Below the pieces are notes generated by a model, which was given only the letters and a program-made list of their open reading frames with translations, had not been told where the DNA came from and searched no databases. Made by a program: the position numbers and the translations under genes. From the NCBI RefSeq assembly GCF_004348335.1, contig NZ_SMJW01000077.1, positions 1-32,641 on the forward strand: DNA of 32,641 nucleotides, given 5' to 3'. Source of the DNA: Actinomadura bangladeshensis (GTDB lineage Bacteria > Actinomycetota > Actinomycetes > Streptosporangiales > Streptosporangiaceae). Shown here in pieces: positions 1-9,563 of this stretch (positions are counted from its first letter, which is position 1; each line of letters begins with the position of its first letter).

Positions 1-107
1 GGGCCGGGCCCGTCCATCGCGGGGGGCTCGGGCGCGCGACCGGCGACGCGGGTGTCGCCGGGCACGCCGGGCCCCGGGACCCGCTCATCGTGCCGCCTGT
101 GCTCCAT
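1..107 (-). CDS. Start of an unidentified protein, truncated by the window edge
   Basis: An ATG at 107 opens a frame that runs off the left edge (35 complete codons visible). The product is polar and rich in Pro, Gly and Arg, beginning MEHRRHDERVPGPG. It starts four bases after the TGA of the upstream membrane-anchored gene (112-114), and GGAG lies about 8 nt before the ATG, so it looks like the second gene of a minus-strand operon. Too little is visible to name a family. The support is the operon-like spacing, the Shine-Dalgarno sequence and the open frame. Confidence 0.45.
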   Translation of the reverse strand, partial: MEHRRHDERVPGPGVPGDTRVAGRAPEPPAMDGPG

Positions 108-111
108 GGGG

Positions 112-819
112 TCAGCTCCTCCGGGTCTCGGCGGACGGCGTCTGCGCGGGGGGCGCCTCGGCGGCCCGGCCCGCGGCGGGCCCGGCGGCCGGACCGGCGG
201 CGGGCTCGGCGGCGGGCTCGGCGGCGGGCCCGGTGGCGGGCTCGGCGGCCGGGCCGTCCGCGGCGTGCCGGCCGTGCCGCTCCCGGCCGGGGGCGGCCAG
301 CAGCTCTTCGAACAGGGCGCGGTAGTGCACCATGGCCTGCCGCAGGTCCTCCGTGGACGCCTCCTGGGACGCGGCCCGCCCGCTGATCGCGTGGGCGCGC
401 CGGTAGTGCTCCATCGTCCGTCCGTGCTCCACCGACAGGTGGGCGACCTTGTCCTCGAACCCGTGCGTCGGGTAGCCGCGCTCGCCCATCACCACCGTGA
501 CGAGGCCGTCGGCCTGCTCGACCGCCGCCTCCGGGGTGTCGACGAAGCGCTCCTGGACCCGGACCCACTGGTCGTGGTACTCCTCGCGCCGCCGCGGGTC
601 GAGCTCCCGCAGCTCCAGCTCCTCGTGGCGCTGCTCCCGGGAGCGCAGCTCCCGCTCGGCGGCGGCGCGGCCGCCCTCGTCCCGCAGGACCCGGTCGTAC
701 TCCGGGCCGAACCGCCGCTTGAGCCGCTGCGTCCGCGACCTGGTCCGTGCCAGGTGCACGGCCGCGACGACCACGGCGACGACGACTACGGCGATGACGA
801 CCCATATCGCGGTCGACAT
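112..819 (-). CDS. Membrane-anchored protein with charged body and Pro/Ala-rich tail
   Basis: The predicted product is 235 aa. Residues 3-21 form one strongly hydrophobic segment (IWVVIAVVVVAVVVAAVHLA), followed by Arg-rich positive charge, so it is probably an N-terminal signal anchor. Residues about 35-165 are highly charged and look helical; the last 60 residues are a low-complexity Ala/Pro/Gly/Glu tail built on AAEP and AAGP repeats. The ATG at 819 was chosen over one 20 codons upstream because GGAGGAG sits 5 nt before it and the extension lacks homology-like character. Single-pass proteins of this shape are common in actinomycetes and usually have no assigned function. No enzyme motif is seen. 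It is followed at 4 nt by another frame. Confidence 0.7.
   Translation of the reverse strand: MSTAIWVVIAVVVVAVVVAAVHLARTRSRTQRLKRRFGPEYDRVLRDEGGRAAAERELRSREQRHEELELRELDPRRREEYHDQWVRVQERFVDTPEAAVEQADGLVTVVMGERGYPTHGFEDKVAHLSVEHGRTMEHYRRAHAISGRAASQEASTEDLRQAMVHYRALFEELLAAPGRERHGRHAADGPAAEPATGPAAEPAAEPAAGPAAGPAAGRAAEAPPAQTPSAETRRS
196..243. repeat. Four 12-bp tandem repeats in the Pro/Ala-rich tail
   Basis: Units GGCGGCGGGCTC (196-207 and 208-219), GGCGGCGGGCCC (220-231) and GGTGGCGGGCTC (232-243) are in tandem. On the minus strand they encode four-residue repeats of the AAEP/AAGP kind. The period is a multiple of three, so copy-number change would lengthen or shorten the tail without breaking the frame. 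Confidence 0.8.
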
Positions 820-840
820 TGTCTCCTCCAACGTGCGTCG

Positions 841-869
841 GATCGAATGAGACGCCGATGCCCGGTCAA
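841..869 (-). promoter_or_regulatory. Candidate promoter for the membrane-anchored gene
   Basis: On the minus strand, TTGACC (864-869) is a good -35 match and TTCGAT (842-847) a weak -10, with a 16-bp spacer. This would put the transcript start some 10-15 nt before the Shine-Dalgarno sequence of the gene starting at 819. The -10 is poor. Confidence 0.3.
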
Positions 870-1065
870 TGGCGTTCAAAACGAACCACCATGAAACGGT
901 CAGCCGCCGGGAGGGTGCGGAACGCCCGGCGGAACCCCGCCGAGGCCGGAGCCGGCGGGCATTGGGACGGATTTACTGCGCTATAGCCGATTGGCGTGTT
1001 GTCATTGGGGCGCCACGGAACCATGTGCGCCCGGCGGCGGGCGCGCGCGAAGGGTGTGATGCGCG

Positions 1066-1566
1066 GTGCGCCATGCGTTCGGCTTCGTCCTCGGCGTCCT
1101 GCTGACACCCGCGCTGCTCTACGGCGCCGCCTGGGGCTACGTCCAGGCCGGGCAGTCCTTCGACGGCACCGGGCAGGAGATCACCGACCGCACCCGCATC
1201 TACGGCGCCTTCGCCCTGCTCGCGGCCGTGGGCCTGGTGACGGGCGTGGTCATCGTCGCGCGCTGGGCGTCGCCGCTGGTCTCGCTGGTGCCCGCGCTCG
1301 CCCTGCTCGGCCTCACCGCCTGGTTCCTGGTCGAGCCGGGCCGCGTCCTCGACCTGCCCGGCAGGGTGCCGCCCGGCGGCGACATGGACTCCGGGCTGCG
1401 GATGCTGCTCGGCTCCGGCCTGTACGCGATGATGGGCCTCGCGCTGCTGATGCCGAGCTGGGCGCCGCGCCGCTGGAGCTCCCACCGCGACGACGACGAC
1501 ACCGACATGGACTTCTACTCCGCCATGGACCGCGACGACCGGCACGCCGACCGGCGGATGCGCTGA
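1066..1566 (+). CDS. Four-helix integral membrane protein of unknown function
   Basis: The 166-aa product has four hydrophobic segments: residues about 4-25, 47-66, 70-90 and 110-130. It ends in an Asp/Arg-rich cytosolic-looking tail (HRDDDDTDMDFYSAMDRDDR). The GTG at 1066 is the first start that gives a membrane N-terminus. A GAAGG run lies about 14 nt upstream, further than ideal, so the start is moderately certain. Small proteins with this profile occur widely in Streptomyces and relatives next to housekeeping genes. No catalytic motif is visible and I assign no function. It is divergent from the gene at 112-819, with about 250 bp between them. Confidence 0.75.
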   Translation: MRHAFGFVLGVLLTPALLYGAAWGYVQAGQSFDGTGQEITDRTRIYGAFALLAAVGLVTGVVIVARWASPLVSLVPALALLGLTAWFLVEPGRVLDLPGRVPPGGDMDSGLRMLLGSGLYAMMGLALLMPSWAPRRWSSHRDDDDTDMDFYSAMDRDDRHADRRMR

Positions 1567-1599
1567 CGGACCCGCGCAGGCCCGGATCCCGGCGCCGGC

Positions 1600-1720
1600 T
1601 CAGGACTGCTTCGCCTTGGTCGCGAACCGGGTCGTGCAGGTCTTCGACAGGTCGATCTGGTCCTTCTCCTCGCCCACCTCGGGGGAGAACTGCGCCGGCA
1701 CCTTCAGGAGGCCGCCGGCG
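1600..1720 (-). pseudogene. C-terminal remnant of an unidentified protein
   Basis: Reading the minus strand from about 1720 to the TGA at 1600-1602 gives a protein-like tail containing LLKVPAQFSPEVGEEKDQID and then SKTCTTRFATKAKQS, with strong GC3 bias. No start codon with a ribosome-binding site lies upstream in that frame; the sequence passes directly into plus-strand response-regulator remnant. I read it as the 3' end of a gene whose front was deleted. The family is not recognised. Confidence 0.45.
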
Positions 1721-2168
1721 GCCCGCCCGCGTCGAGGTCGAGCTGCTCGGCGACGGCCGCGCCCTGCACGTCACCGGCGCCGTCCGGGAGGCGCTGCGCG
1801 GCGGCGCCTGCACTACCTGGTCAAGCCGTTTACCCCGCCGCGCTGAACGCGCGGCTCACCGCCTACGCCCGCTACCGGGAGGCGCTGTCCGGCGAGCACG
1901 AGCTGTCGCAGGCCGCGCTGGACGGCGCGGTGCGCGCCCTGTACGCGCCGCTGCACGGCCGGCCGCCCCCGCCGAAGGGGCCGCCCCCGCCGAAGGGGCA
2001 GTCCCCGGTGACGACGCGGCTGGTCGGCGACGCGCTGCGGCGCGCGGACGCGCCCCGCTCCGCCGCGCTACCTGGCCGCGCTCGCCCGGGCGGGTCGGGG
2101 TGGTGGTGACGCTGCGCTACGGCGCGACCGGCTGCCCCGAGCACCGGTACGCGTGGTCGCCCCGGTAG
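1720..2168 (+). pseudogene. Decayed CitB/DcuR-type response regulator
   Basis: Three consecutive frames read as pieces of one CitB-family two-component response regulator. The first (about 1720-1800) gives VREALRGGA, the end of the receiver domain. After a lost base comes HYLVKPFTP, containing the conserved receiver Lys-Pro, then (after another frameshift) ALNARLTAYARYREALSG, the family linker. Next comes KGQSPVTTRLVGDALRRADA, the start of the DNA-binding domain. The core helix-turn-helix segment appears deleted. In yet another frame the conserved C-terminus VTLRYGATGCPEHRYAWSPR ends at TAG 2166-2168. No start codon, no phosphorylatable Asp and no sensor kinase remain. Such regulators normally control dicarboxylate or citrate uptake. 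The family assignment rests on remembered conserved motifs. Confidence 0.8.
1963..1998 (+). repeat. Perfect 18-bp tandem duplication inside the pseudogene
   Basis: CCGCCCCCGCCGAAGGGG occurs at 1963-1980 and again at 1981-1998 without change. It duplicates the PPPPKG segment just before the DNA-binding domain of the dead response regulator. Two identical copies in decaying sequence suggest a recent slippage event. Confidence 0.9.
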
Positions 2169-3109
2169 AGCCCGGCGAGGACGTCCTCGATCCCCGACTC
2201 CCGCAGCGCGATGTCGCGGACGTCGTGGACCCGCGCCAGCTCGGCGATGACCGCGGCCGCGTTCGCCGAGCGCGGCAGCCGCAGCCACTGCCGCGGCCCC
2301 TCCACCCGCTCGGCCTCGATGCCGTCCAGCACGATCGGGGGGCCCGGCCGGGCCAGCTCCACGACGAGCAGCCGGTCGGCGTCCACGGTGCGGCGCAGCT
2401 CGTCCAGCCCCCCGTCGAAGGCGAGCCGCCCGTGGTCGATGATCATGACGCGGCGGCAGAGCCGCTCGATGTCGCCGAGGTCGTGCGTCGTCAGCAGGAC
2501 CGTCGTGCCGCGCTCGGCGTTGATGCGCGCCAGGAAGTCGCGGACCGTCGCCTTGCTGACCACGTCCAGGCCGATCGTCGGTTCGTCCAGCACGAGCAGC
2601 TCCGGGTCGTGCAGCAGCGCGGCGGCGAGGTCGCCGCGCATCCGCTGGCCGAGGCTGAGCTGCCGGACCGGGGTGTCGAGGAACGGCGCGAGCTCCAGCA
2701 GCGCGGTCAGCTCGGCGAGCCGCGTCCGGTGCGCCGCCGCCTCCACCCGGTACAGCCGCCGGACGAGGGCCAGGCTGTCGCGCAGCGGCAGGTCCCACCA
2801 GAGCGTCGTCCGCTGCCCGAACACGACGCCGAGCCGGCGCGCGAGCACGGTGCGCCGCCGCGACGGGTCCAGCCCGCAGACCCGCAGGGTGCCGGACGAC
2901 GCGGTGAGGATCCCCGTCAGCATCTTGATCGTCGTGGACTTCCCGGCCCCGTTCGGGCCGAGGTAGCCGACGAACTCGCCCGGCTCCACGGTGAACGACA
3001 CGCCGTCCACCGCGCGCACGGCCGTGCGGGTCCGCCGCAGGCCGCCCGAGCGCGCCCGGACGGTGAACGACTTGACGATGTCCTCGGCCTCGATCATCGG
3101 CACCGGCAT
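2117..3109 (-). CDS. ABC-2 type exporter ATPase (COG4586-like)
   Basis: The 330-aa product is the cytosolic ATPase of an ABC exporter whose two permeases are encoded just upstream. Walker A is GPNGAGKST at residues 51-59, the Q-loop Gln is about residue 99, the signature LSLGQ is 151-155 and Walker B LLVLDEP is 171-177, followed by the H-loop TTHD. Residues beyond about 240 form the C-terminal extension of the NatA/COG4586 branch. The ATG at 3109 shares its A with the TGA of the preceding permease, implying translational coupling; GGGAG precedes it. The substrate is unknown; relatives are called daunorubicin-like or uncharacterised. The last 16 or so residues are read from DNA antisense to the dead response regulator, so the native C-terminus may have been replaced. 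Confidence 0.9.
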   Translation of the reverse strand: MPVPMIEAEDIVKSFTVRARSGGLRRTRTAVRAVDGVSFTVEPGEFVGYLGPNGAGKSTTIKMLTGILTASSGTLRVCGLDPSRRRTVLARRLGVVFGQRTTLWWDLPLRDSLALVRRLYRVEAAAHRTRLAELTALLELAPFLDTPVRQLSLGQRMRGDLAAALLHDPELLVLDEPTIGLDVVSKATVRDFLARINAERGTTVLLTTHDLGDIERLCRRVMIIDHGRLAFDGGLDELRRTVDADRLLVVELARPGPPIVLDGIEAERVEGPRQWLRLPRSANAAAVIAELARVHDVRDIALRESGIEDVLAGLYRGDHAYRCSGQPVAP

Positions 3110-3939
3110 CAGCTCCCTGTCGAACGGTAGTGCCGCAGCCCCGCCCGCCACGCCACCGCGCCCAGCCCGCACACCAGCACCGCGACGGCCGGCGAGGCGA
3201 ACCGGGCGGCGTCCGGCAGCCCGAGCGGGTCGGGGCGGTCCAGGACGTACAGCGCCGGCATCCAGTTGACGAACGCCAGCGGCACGATGAACGTCACCCC
3301 GCGCACGAAGTCGCGGGCGAACATGGTCATCGGGTACTGCGTGAGGAACGCGCCCCCGTACGTCACCGACTTGCTCGCCCCGTGGCTGTCGATCAGCACG
3401 AACTGCACGGCGCCGGTCAGCACCCACAGCCCGGCGAAGATCGCCGTCCCGGACAGCACCATGGCGGGGACCGCCGCCACCCGGCCCGGCGTCCAGGCCA
3501 CGTCGGCCTCCGCGAGCGCGTACGCCAGGACGAGCACGGCCGGGACGAGCTTGCCGAAGCGCCGCGGCGAGAACTCCTCCGTCGCGATCTGCACGAGCGG
3601 GCTCACCGGCCGCACCAGCATCGCGTCCAGCGTCCCGTGCCGCACGTGGTGCCCGAGCCGCTCGGTCGTGCCGAGCAGGATGTCGGAGACGCCGAACGCC
3701 AGCGCGGACGTCCCGTACAGGAACAGGACCTCCGGCGCCGCGAAACCCGCGATGCGGGGGGCGTGCGCGAACAGCAGCAGGATCGCGGCGGCGTCCAGCC
3801 CGGTGACGACGGCGGTCGTCAGCGCCAGCAGCACCATCGACACCGGGTACTGCGCCGCCGCGCGGATCCACGTCCAGGTGAGCAGCCCGTACATCCGGAC
3901 CGTGCCGGTCGCCCAGGGGGCGGCCCCAGGGTCAGCCAC
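3109..3939 (-). CDS. ABC-2 family permease subunit (COG3694-like)
   Basis: The 276-aa polytopic protein has about six hydrophobic segments (residues about 30-55, 65-85, 115-145, 150-185, 200-225, 250-268). It carries the family-typical stretch GTTERLGHHVRHGTLDAMLV followed by RPVSPLVQ, in the loop between membrane segments. Together with its neighbour it would form the membrane channel of the exporter. The GTG at 3939 overlaps the end of the upstream permease by eight bases (GTGGCTGA); an internal ATG at 3894 is an alternative. It ends by a one-base overlap with the ATPase. Gene order permease-permease-ATPase on one strand is typical of the COG4587/COG3694/COG4586 trio (PF06182 permeases). 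The substrate cannot be told. Confidence 0.88.
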   Translation of the reverse strand: MADPGAAPWATGTVRMYGLLTWTWIRAAAQYPVSMVLLALTTAVVTGLDAAAILLLFAHAPRIAGFAAPEVLFLYGTSALAFGVSDILLGTTERLGHHVRHGTLDAMLVRPVSPLVQIATEEFSPRRFGKLVPAVLVLAYALAEADVAWTPGRVAAVPAMVLSGTAIFAGLWVLTGAVQFVLIDSHGASKSVTYGGAFLTQYPMTMFARDFVRGVTFIVPLAFVNWMPALYVLDRPDPLGLPDAARFASPAVAVLVCGLGAVAWRAGLRHYRSTGS

Positions 3940-4720
3940 CGTGCACCACCAGCTTCCGCCGCGCGGCCCGCGTCAGCAGCGCCCCGGCGCCGAGCAGCGC
4001 GGCGGCCCACGCGGCCTGGAAGGCCAGCGCGCCGAGGATGCCGGCGCCGGTGTGCCGGCCGAGGAACACGTCCGCCGGCACCTGGATCTGCGCCGCCCAC
4101 GGCAGCGCCAGCGCGGCGTCGCCGAGCCGGCCCGGGAAGACCACCAGCGGCAGGATCATCCCGGAGAAGAACAGCGACATCACGAGCGTGACGGCCTGCA
4201 GGCCGCGGTCGTCGTGCAGCCAGAACATCCCGAGGGCCACCAGGTAGCGCAGCCCGAAGCCGACCGTCACCGCGAGCACGACCGCGACCGCGAACGCGGC
4301 GAGGTTCGCGGGGGCGGGCGCGCGGAACGGGAAGACCAGCGCGCCCGCCAGCAGCGGCGGGGCGGACCGCAGCAGCAGCGAGCCGGCCGCGCGGCCGAGG
4401 TCGTCGGCGAGCCACCAGCCCTGCAGCCCGGCCGGCCGGTGGAGGTCGATCGCGACGTCGCCGTTGCGGATGCGCTCGGTGAGGTCCATCCCGCCGAAGA
4501 TCTGCACCGGCCCGATCAGCGCCTGGGTGATGAAGCAGAAGGTGACGGCGTCGGCCGCGTCGTACCCGCCGAGGGACGGCCGCACCGCCCACAGGGCCAG
4601 CAGGACGTAGGCGCGCATGAACCCGAAGACGGTGTTGGTCAGCGACTCGGTCAGCGAGCCGAGCGGATACGCGGTGTGCCGCCGGAAGCCGTACCACCAC
4701 ACCCACGGAAGGACCCCCAC
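3932..4720 (-). CDS. ABC-2 family permease subunit (COG4587-like)
   Basis: The 262-aa membrane protein has about six hydrophobic segments and the family feature DLTERIRNGDVAIDLHRPAG in the cytosolic loop at residues about 80-99. It is the first gene of the exporter operon. The GTG at 4720 is used because no better start exists; there is no clear Shine-Dalgarno sequence, but TAGGCT lies 8 nt upstream on the minus strand and could be a -10 element of a leaderless transcript. It overlaps the next permease by eight bases. Function: one half of the heterodimeric membrane domain of an exporter of unknown substrate. Confidence 0.86.
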   Translation of the reverse strand: MGVLPWVWWYGFRRHTAYPLGSLTESLTNTVFGFMRAYVLLALWAVRPSLGGYDAADAVTFCFITQALIGPVQIFGGMDLTERIRNGDVAIDLHRPAGLQGWWLADDLGRAAGSLLLRSAPPLLAGALVFPFRAPAPANLAAFAVAVVLAVTVGFGLRYLVALGMFWLHDDRGLQAVTLVMSLFFSGMILPLVVFPGRLGDAALALPWAAQIQVPADVFLGRHTGAGILGALAFQAAWAAALLGAGALLTRAARRKLVVHGG

Positions 4721-4774
4721 TTACCGGAAGCCTAGAGAGCCGGACGGCCTCCCACCACGTAATCCGACACAGAA

Positions 4775-4805
4775 CAGGGCCCCGGCGGGTCTCGCCGGGG
4801 CCCTG
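4775..4805 (-). terminator. Hairpin terminator after the M1 aminopeptidase
   Basis: Arms of 13 perfectly paired bases (4775-4787 and 4793-4805, core CAGGGCCCCGGCG) enclose a 5-nt loop. It starts 20 nt after the aminopeptidase stop codon. On the minus strand it is followed by TTCTGTG, a weak U-rich tail. It could also insulate the exporter operon promoter. Confidence 0.8.
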
Positions 4806-4824
4806 GTTCCGCGTGCCCGGGACG

Positions 4825-6339
<1,515 letters not shown>

Positions 6340-6479
6340 CAGGGATCCTCTCTCCGAGATGATCAAGTAGCGCGCTCACGATGCGCCCTTTCCGGGCCGC
6401 TGTCGAGTTCTCTAGCCGCATGTGGCCGTGGCGGGGGCGGCTGGGGGCATCGCGCGGCCGGGCATGTCCGGGCATACCA

Positions 6480-6515
6480 GAAGGCCCCCGCGGGTGTAGG
6501 GACGCGGGGGCCTTC
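6480..6515 (-). terminator. Hairpin terminator after isocitrate lyase
   Basis: GAAGGCCCCCGCG (6480-6492) pairs perfectly with 6503-6515 around a 10-nt loop. It lies 39 nt beyond the aceA stop codon on the minus strand. There is no U-tract, as is common in high-GC actinomycetes. Confidence 0.8.
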
Positions 6516-6553
6516 GGGGTCCGAGGGGGGTCAGACCGGAAGAACGGCGGGGA

Positions 6554-7837
<1,284 letters not shown>

Positions 7838-7867
7838 GATCTCGCCCTTCCGTGTCGTCCCCTGGGT

Positions 7868-7897
7868 GCTTGCAACGACTATGCCCCGGATGCAAGC
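7868..7897. promoter_or_regulatory. Inverted repeat between aceA and ramB, candidate RamB operator
   Basis: GCTTGCA (7868-7874) and TGCAAGC (7891-7897) form a perfect 7-bp inverted repeat with a 16-nt spacer in the 116-bp divergent intergenic region. The TTGCAA core resembles the TTTGCAAA core of RamB/PrpR-type sites known from Corynebacterium and Mycobacterium. A possible aceA -10 element (CATAGT on the minus strand, 7878-7883) sits between the arms. The assignment is inference from position and motif similarity. Confidence 0.5.
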
Positions 7898-7942
7898 CCT
7901 AAATGAACTCGTGAGTAACGAAAGAACTGCGAAATTTCCGGT

Positions 7943-7953
7943 AGCATGAAGCC
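7943..7953 (+). promoter_or_regulatory. Leaderless promoter of ramB (-10 element)
   Basis: TAGCAT at 7943-7948 matches the actinobacterial -10 pattern TANNNT and ends 5 nt before the GTG at 7954. There is no Shine-Dalgarno sequence. The transcript probably starts at the start codon. No convincing -35 is visible. Confidence 0.55.
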
Positions 7954-9423
7954 GTGACGACCTTGCGCCAAGAAGAACCCCTCAACTTGACGAGTGACGT
8001 AGACCTCGTCACCTTCGGCCAGCGGCTCCGGCACCTGCGGCGCGGCCGCGGCCTGACGCTGTCGGAGCTCGGCGAGCGCGTCGGCCGCGCCCCCTCCCAG
8101 CTCTCCCTGCTGGAGAACGGACGGCGCGAGCCGAAGCTGTCGCTGCTCCAGGCGCTCGCCGCGGCGCTGGAGTGCCCGGTGGAGGAGCTGCTCCGGCGCC
8201 AGCCGCCGAGCCGCCGCGCCCAGCTGGAGATCCAGCTGGAGGAGGCCCAGCGCGACCCGCTGTACCGGACGCTCGGGCTGTCGCACCTCAAGGTCGGCAA
8301 GCGGATGCCCAACGAGGTCATCGAGCACATCCTCGCCCTGTACGGCGAGCTGAAACGCAGCCGTACCAAGCCGACCGCGAGCCCCGAGGAGGCGCGCAAG
8401 GCCAACGCCGAGCTGCGCCGCCAGATGCACGAGCGCGGCAACCACTTCGCCGAGATCGAGCGGGTCGCCTCGCAGACCCTCGACGCGGTCGGGTACCGGC
8501 GCGGCGCGGTGTCGCAGGGGCTGCTGATGACGCTGGTCGGCCACTTCGGCTTCAGCCTCCAGTACGTCCAGGACCTGCCGCGCTCGGTCCGGTCCGTCAC
8601 CGACCTGCGCAACCGGCGGATCTACCTGGAGCGCGAGCAGCTCGGCATGCACACCCCGCGGACGATATTGCTGCAGACGCTCGGGCACATCGCGCTCGAC
8701 CACGACCAGCCGCGCGACTTCGCCGACTTCCTGCGCCAGCGCGTCGAGGCCAACTACTTCGGCGCGGCGATCCTGATGCCCGAGCGCAGCGTGGTCCCGT
8801 TCCTGCAGGAGGCCAAGGCCGCGCGGGAGCTGTCCGTGGAGGACCTCGCGGACGTCTTCTCCGTCTCCTACGAGATGGCCGCGCACCGCTTCACCAACAT
8901 CGCGACCCACCACCTCGGCCTGCAGCTGCACTTCACCAAGAACGACGAGAACGGCACCATCTACAAGGCGTACGCCAACGACGGCCTGGCCTTCCCCCAG
9001 GACGAGGACGGCGCGATCGAGGGCCAGCGGATGTGCCGGGAGTGGGCCGGGCGGCACGTGTTCGGCGCCGCGGACCGCTTCTCCGTCTACTACCAGTACA
9101 CCGACACCCCCAAGGGGACGTACTGGTGCCTGTCGCACATCGATCCCAGCCACGAGCGCGACTTCGCGATCACGCTCGGCGTCCGGTTCGAGGACTCGCG
9201 CTGGTTCCGCGGCCGGGAGACGACCCGGCGGGTCAAGTCCGCCTGCCCCGACGGCGACTGCTGCCAGCGCCCCCCCAAGGAGCTGTCGGACCGCTGGGAG
9301 GGCATGGCGTGGCCGTCGGCGCGCGCGCACTCGCACGTGCTGTCGGTCCTGCCGCCCGGCGCGTTCCCCGGCGTGGACGACGCCGACGTGTACGAGTTCC
9401 TCGACAAGCACGCCGCCGAATGA
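7954..9423 (+). CDS. ramB: RamB-like short-chain fatty acyl-CoA-responsive regulator
   Basis: The 489-aa transcription factor has an XRE helix-turn-helix at about residues 22-76 (GQRLRHLRRGRGLTLSELGE then PSQLSLLENGRREP). An IrrE/ImmA-like (M78) domain spans about 200-300, and a C-terminal ScfR domain (PF09856) runs from about 320 to 485 and includes the Cys cluster CPDGDCC. RamB and its relatives PrpR and MldR sense short-chain acyl-CoA and control acetate or propionate genes. The M78 site is degenerate: the usual HExxH is QTLGH at 241-245, so peptidase activity is not expected, while EANYFGAAILMP is kept. It is divergent from aceA, the classical RamB target. The GTG start is supported by the leaderless -10 element. 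Activator or repressor mode cannot be told. Confidence 0.9.
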   Translation: MTTLRQEEPLNLTSDVDLVTFGQRLRHLRRGRGLTLSELGERVGRAPSQLSLLENGRREPKLSLLQALAAALECPVEELLRRQPPSRRAQLEIQLEEAQRDPLYRTLGLSHLKVGKRMPNEVIEHILALYGELKRSRTKPTASPEEARKANAELRRQMHERGNHFAEIERVASQTLDAVGYRRGAVSQGLLMTLVGHFGFSLQYVQDLPRSVRSVTDLRNRRIYLEREQLGMHTPRTILLQTLGHIALDHDQPRDFADFLRQRVEANYFGAAILMPERSVVPFLQEAKAARELSVEDLADVFSVSYEMAAHRFTNIATHHLGLQLHFTKNDENGTIYKAYANDGLAFPQDEDGAIEGQRMCREWAGRHVFGAADRFSVYYQYTDTPKGTYWCLSHIDPSHERDFAITLGVRFEDSRWFRGRETTRRVKSACPDGDCCQRPPKELSDRWEGMAWPSARAHSHVLSVLPPGAFPGVDDADVYEFLDKHAAE

Positions 9424-9563
9424 CCGGTGTGTTGCGTCCGCGTCAACTCTTCGGGTCGTCTCGCCGCCGCCCGTTCCGGCGGTGAATGATCTGGGAGGAT
9501 CTGGCGTTCCCTGTAGGTGAGGGGGCGTCCCGTCCGGGACGGCCCAGAGGGGAGGGAGAGCGC

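Noticed and set aside
196..243. CRISPR-like array in the tandem 12-bp repeats
   Set aside because: Units are contiguous without unique spacers and encode an Ala/Pro-rich protein tail.
2117..3871. A single 584-codon minus-strand protein covering permease and ATPase DNA
   Set aside because: The front half is a wrong-frame reading of the permease; the ATG at 3109 with TGA overlap defines the ATPase.
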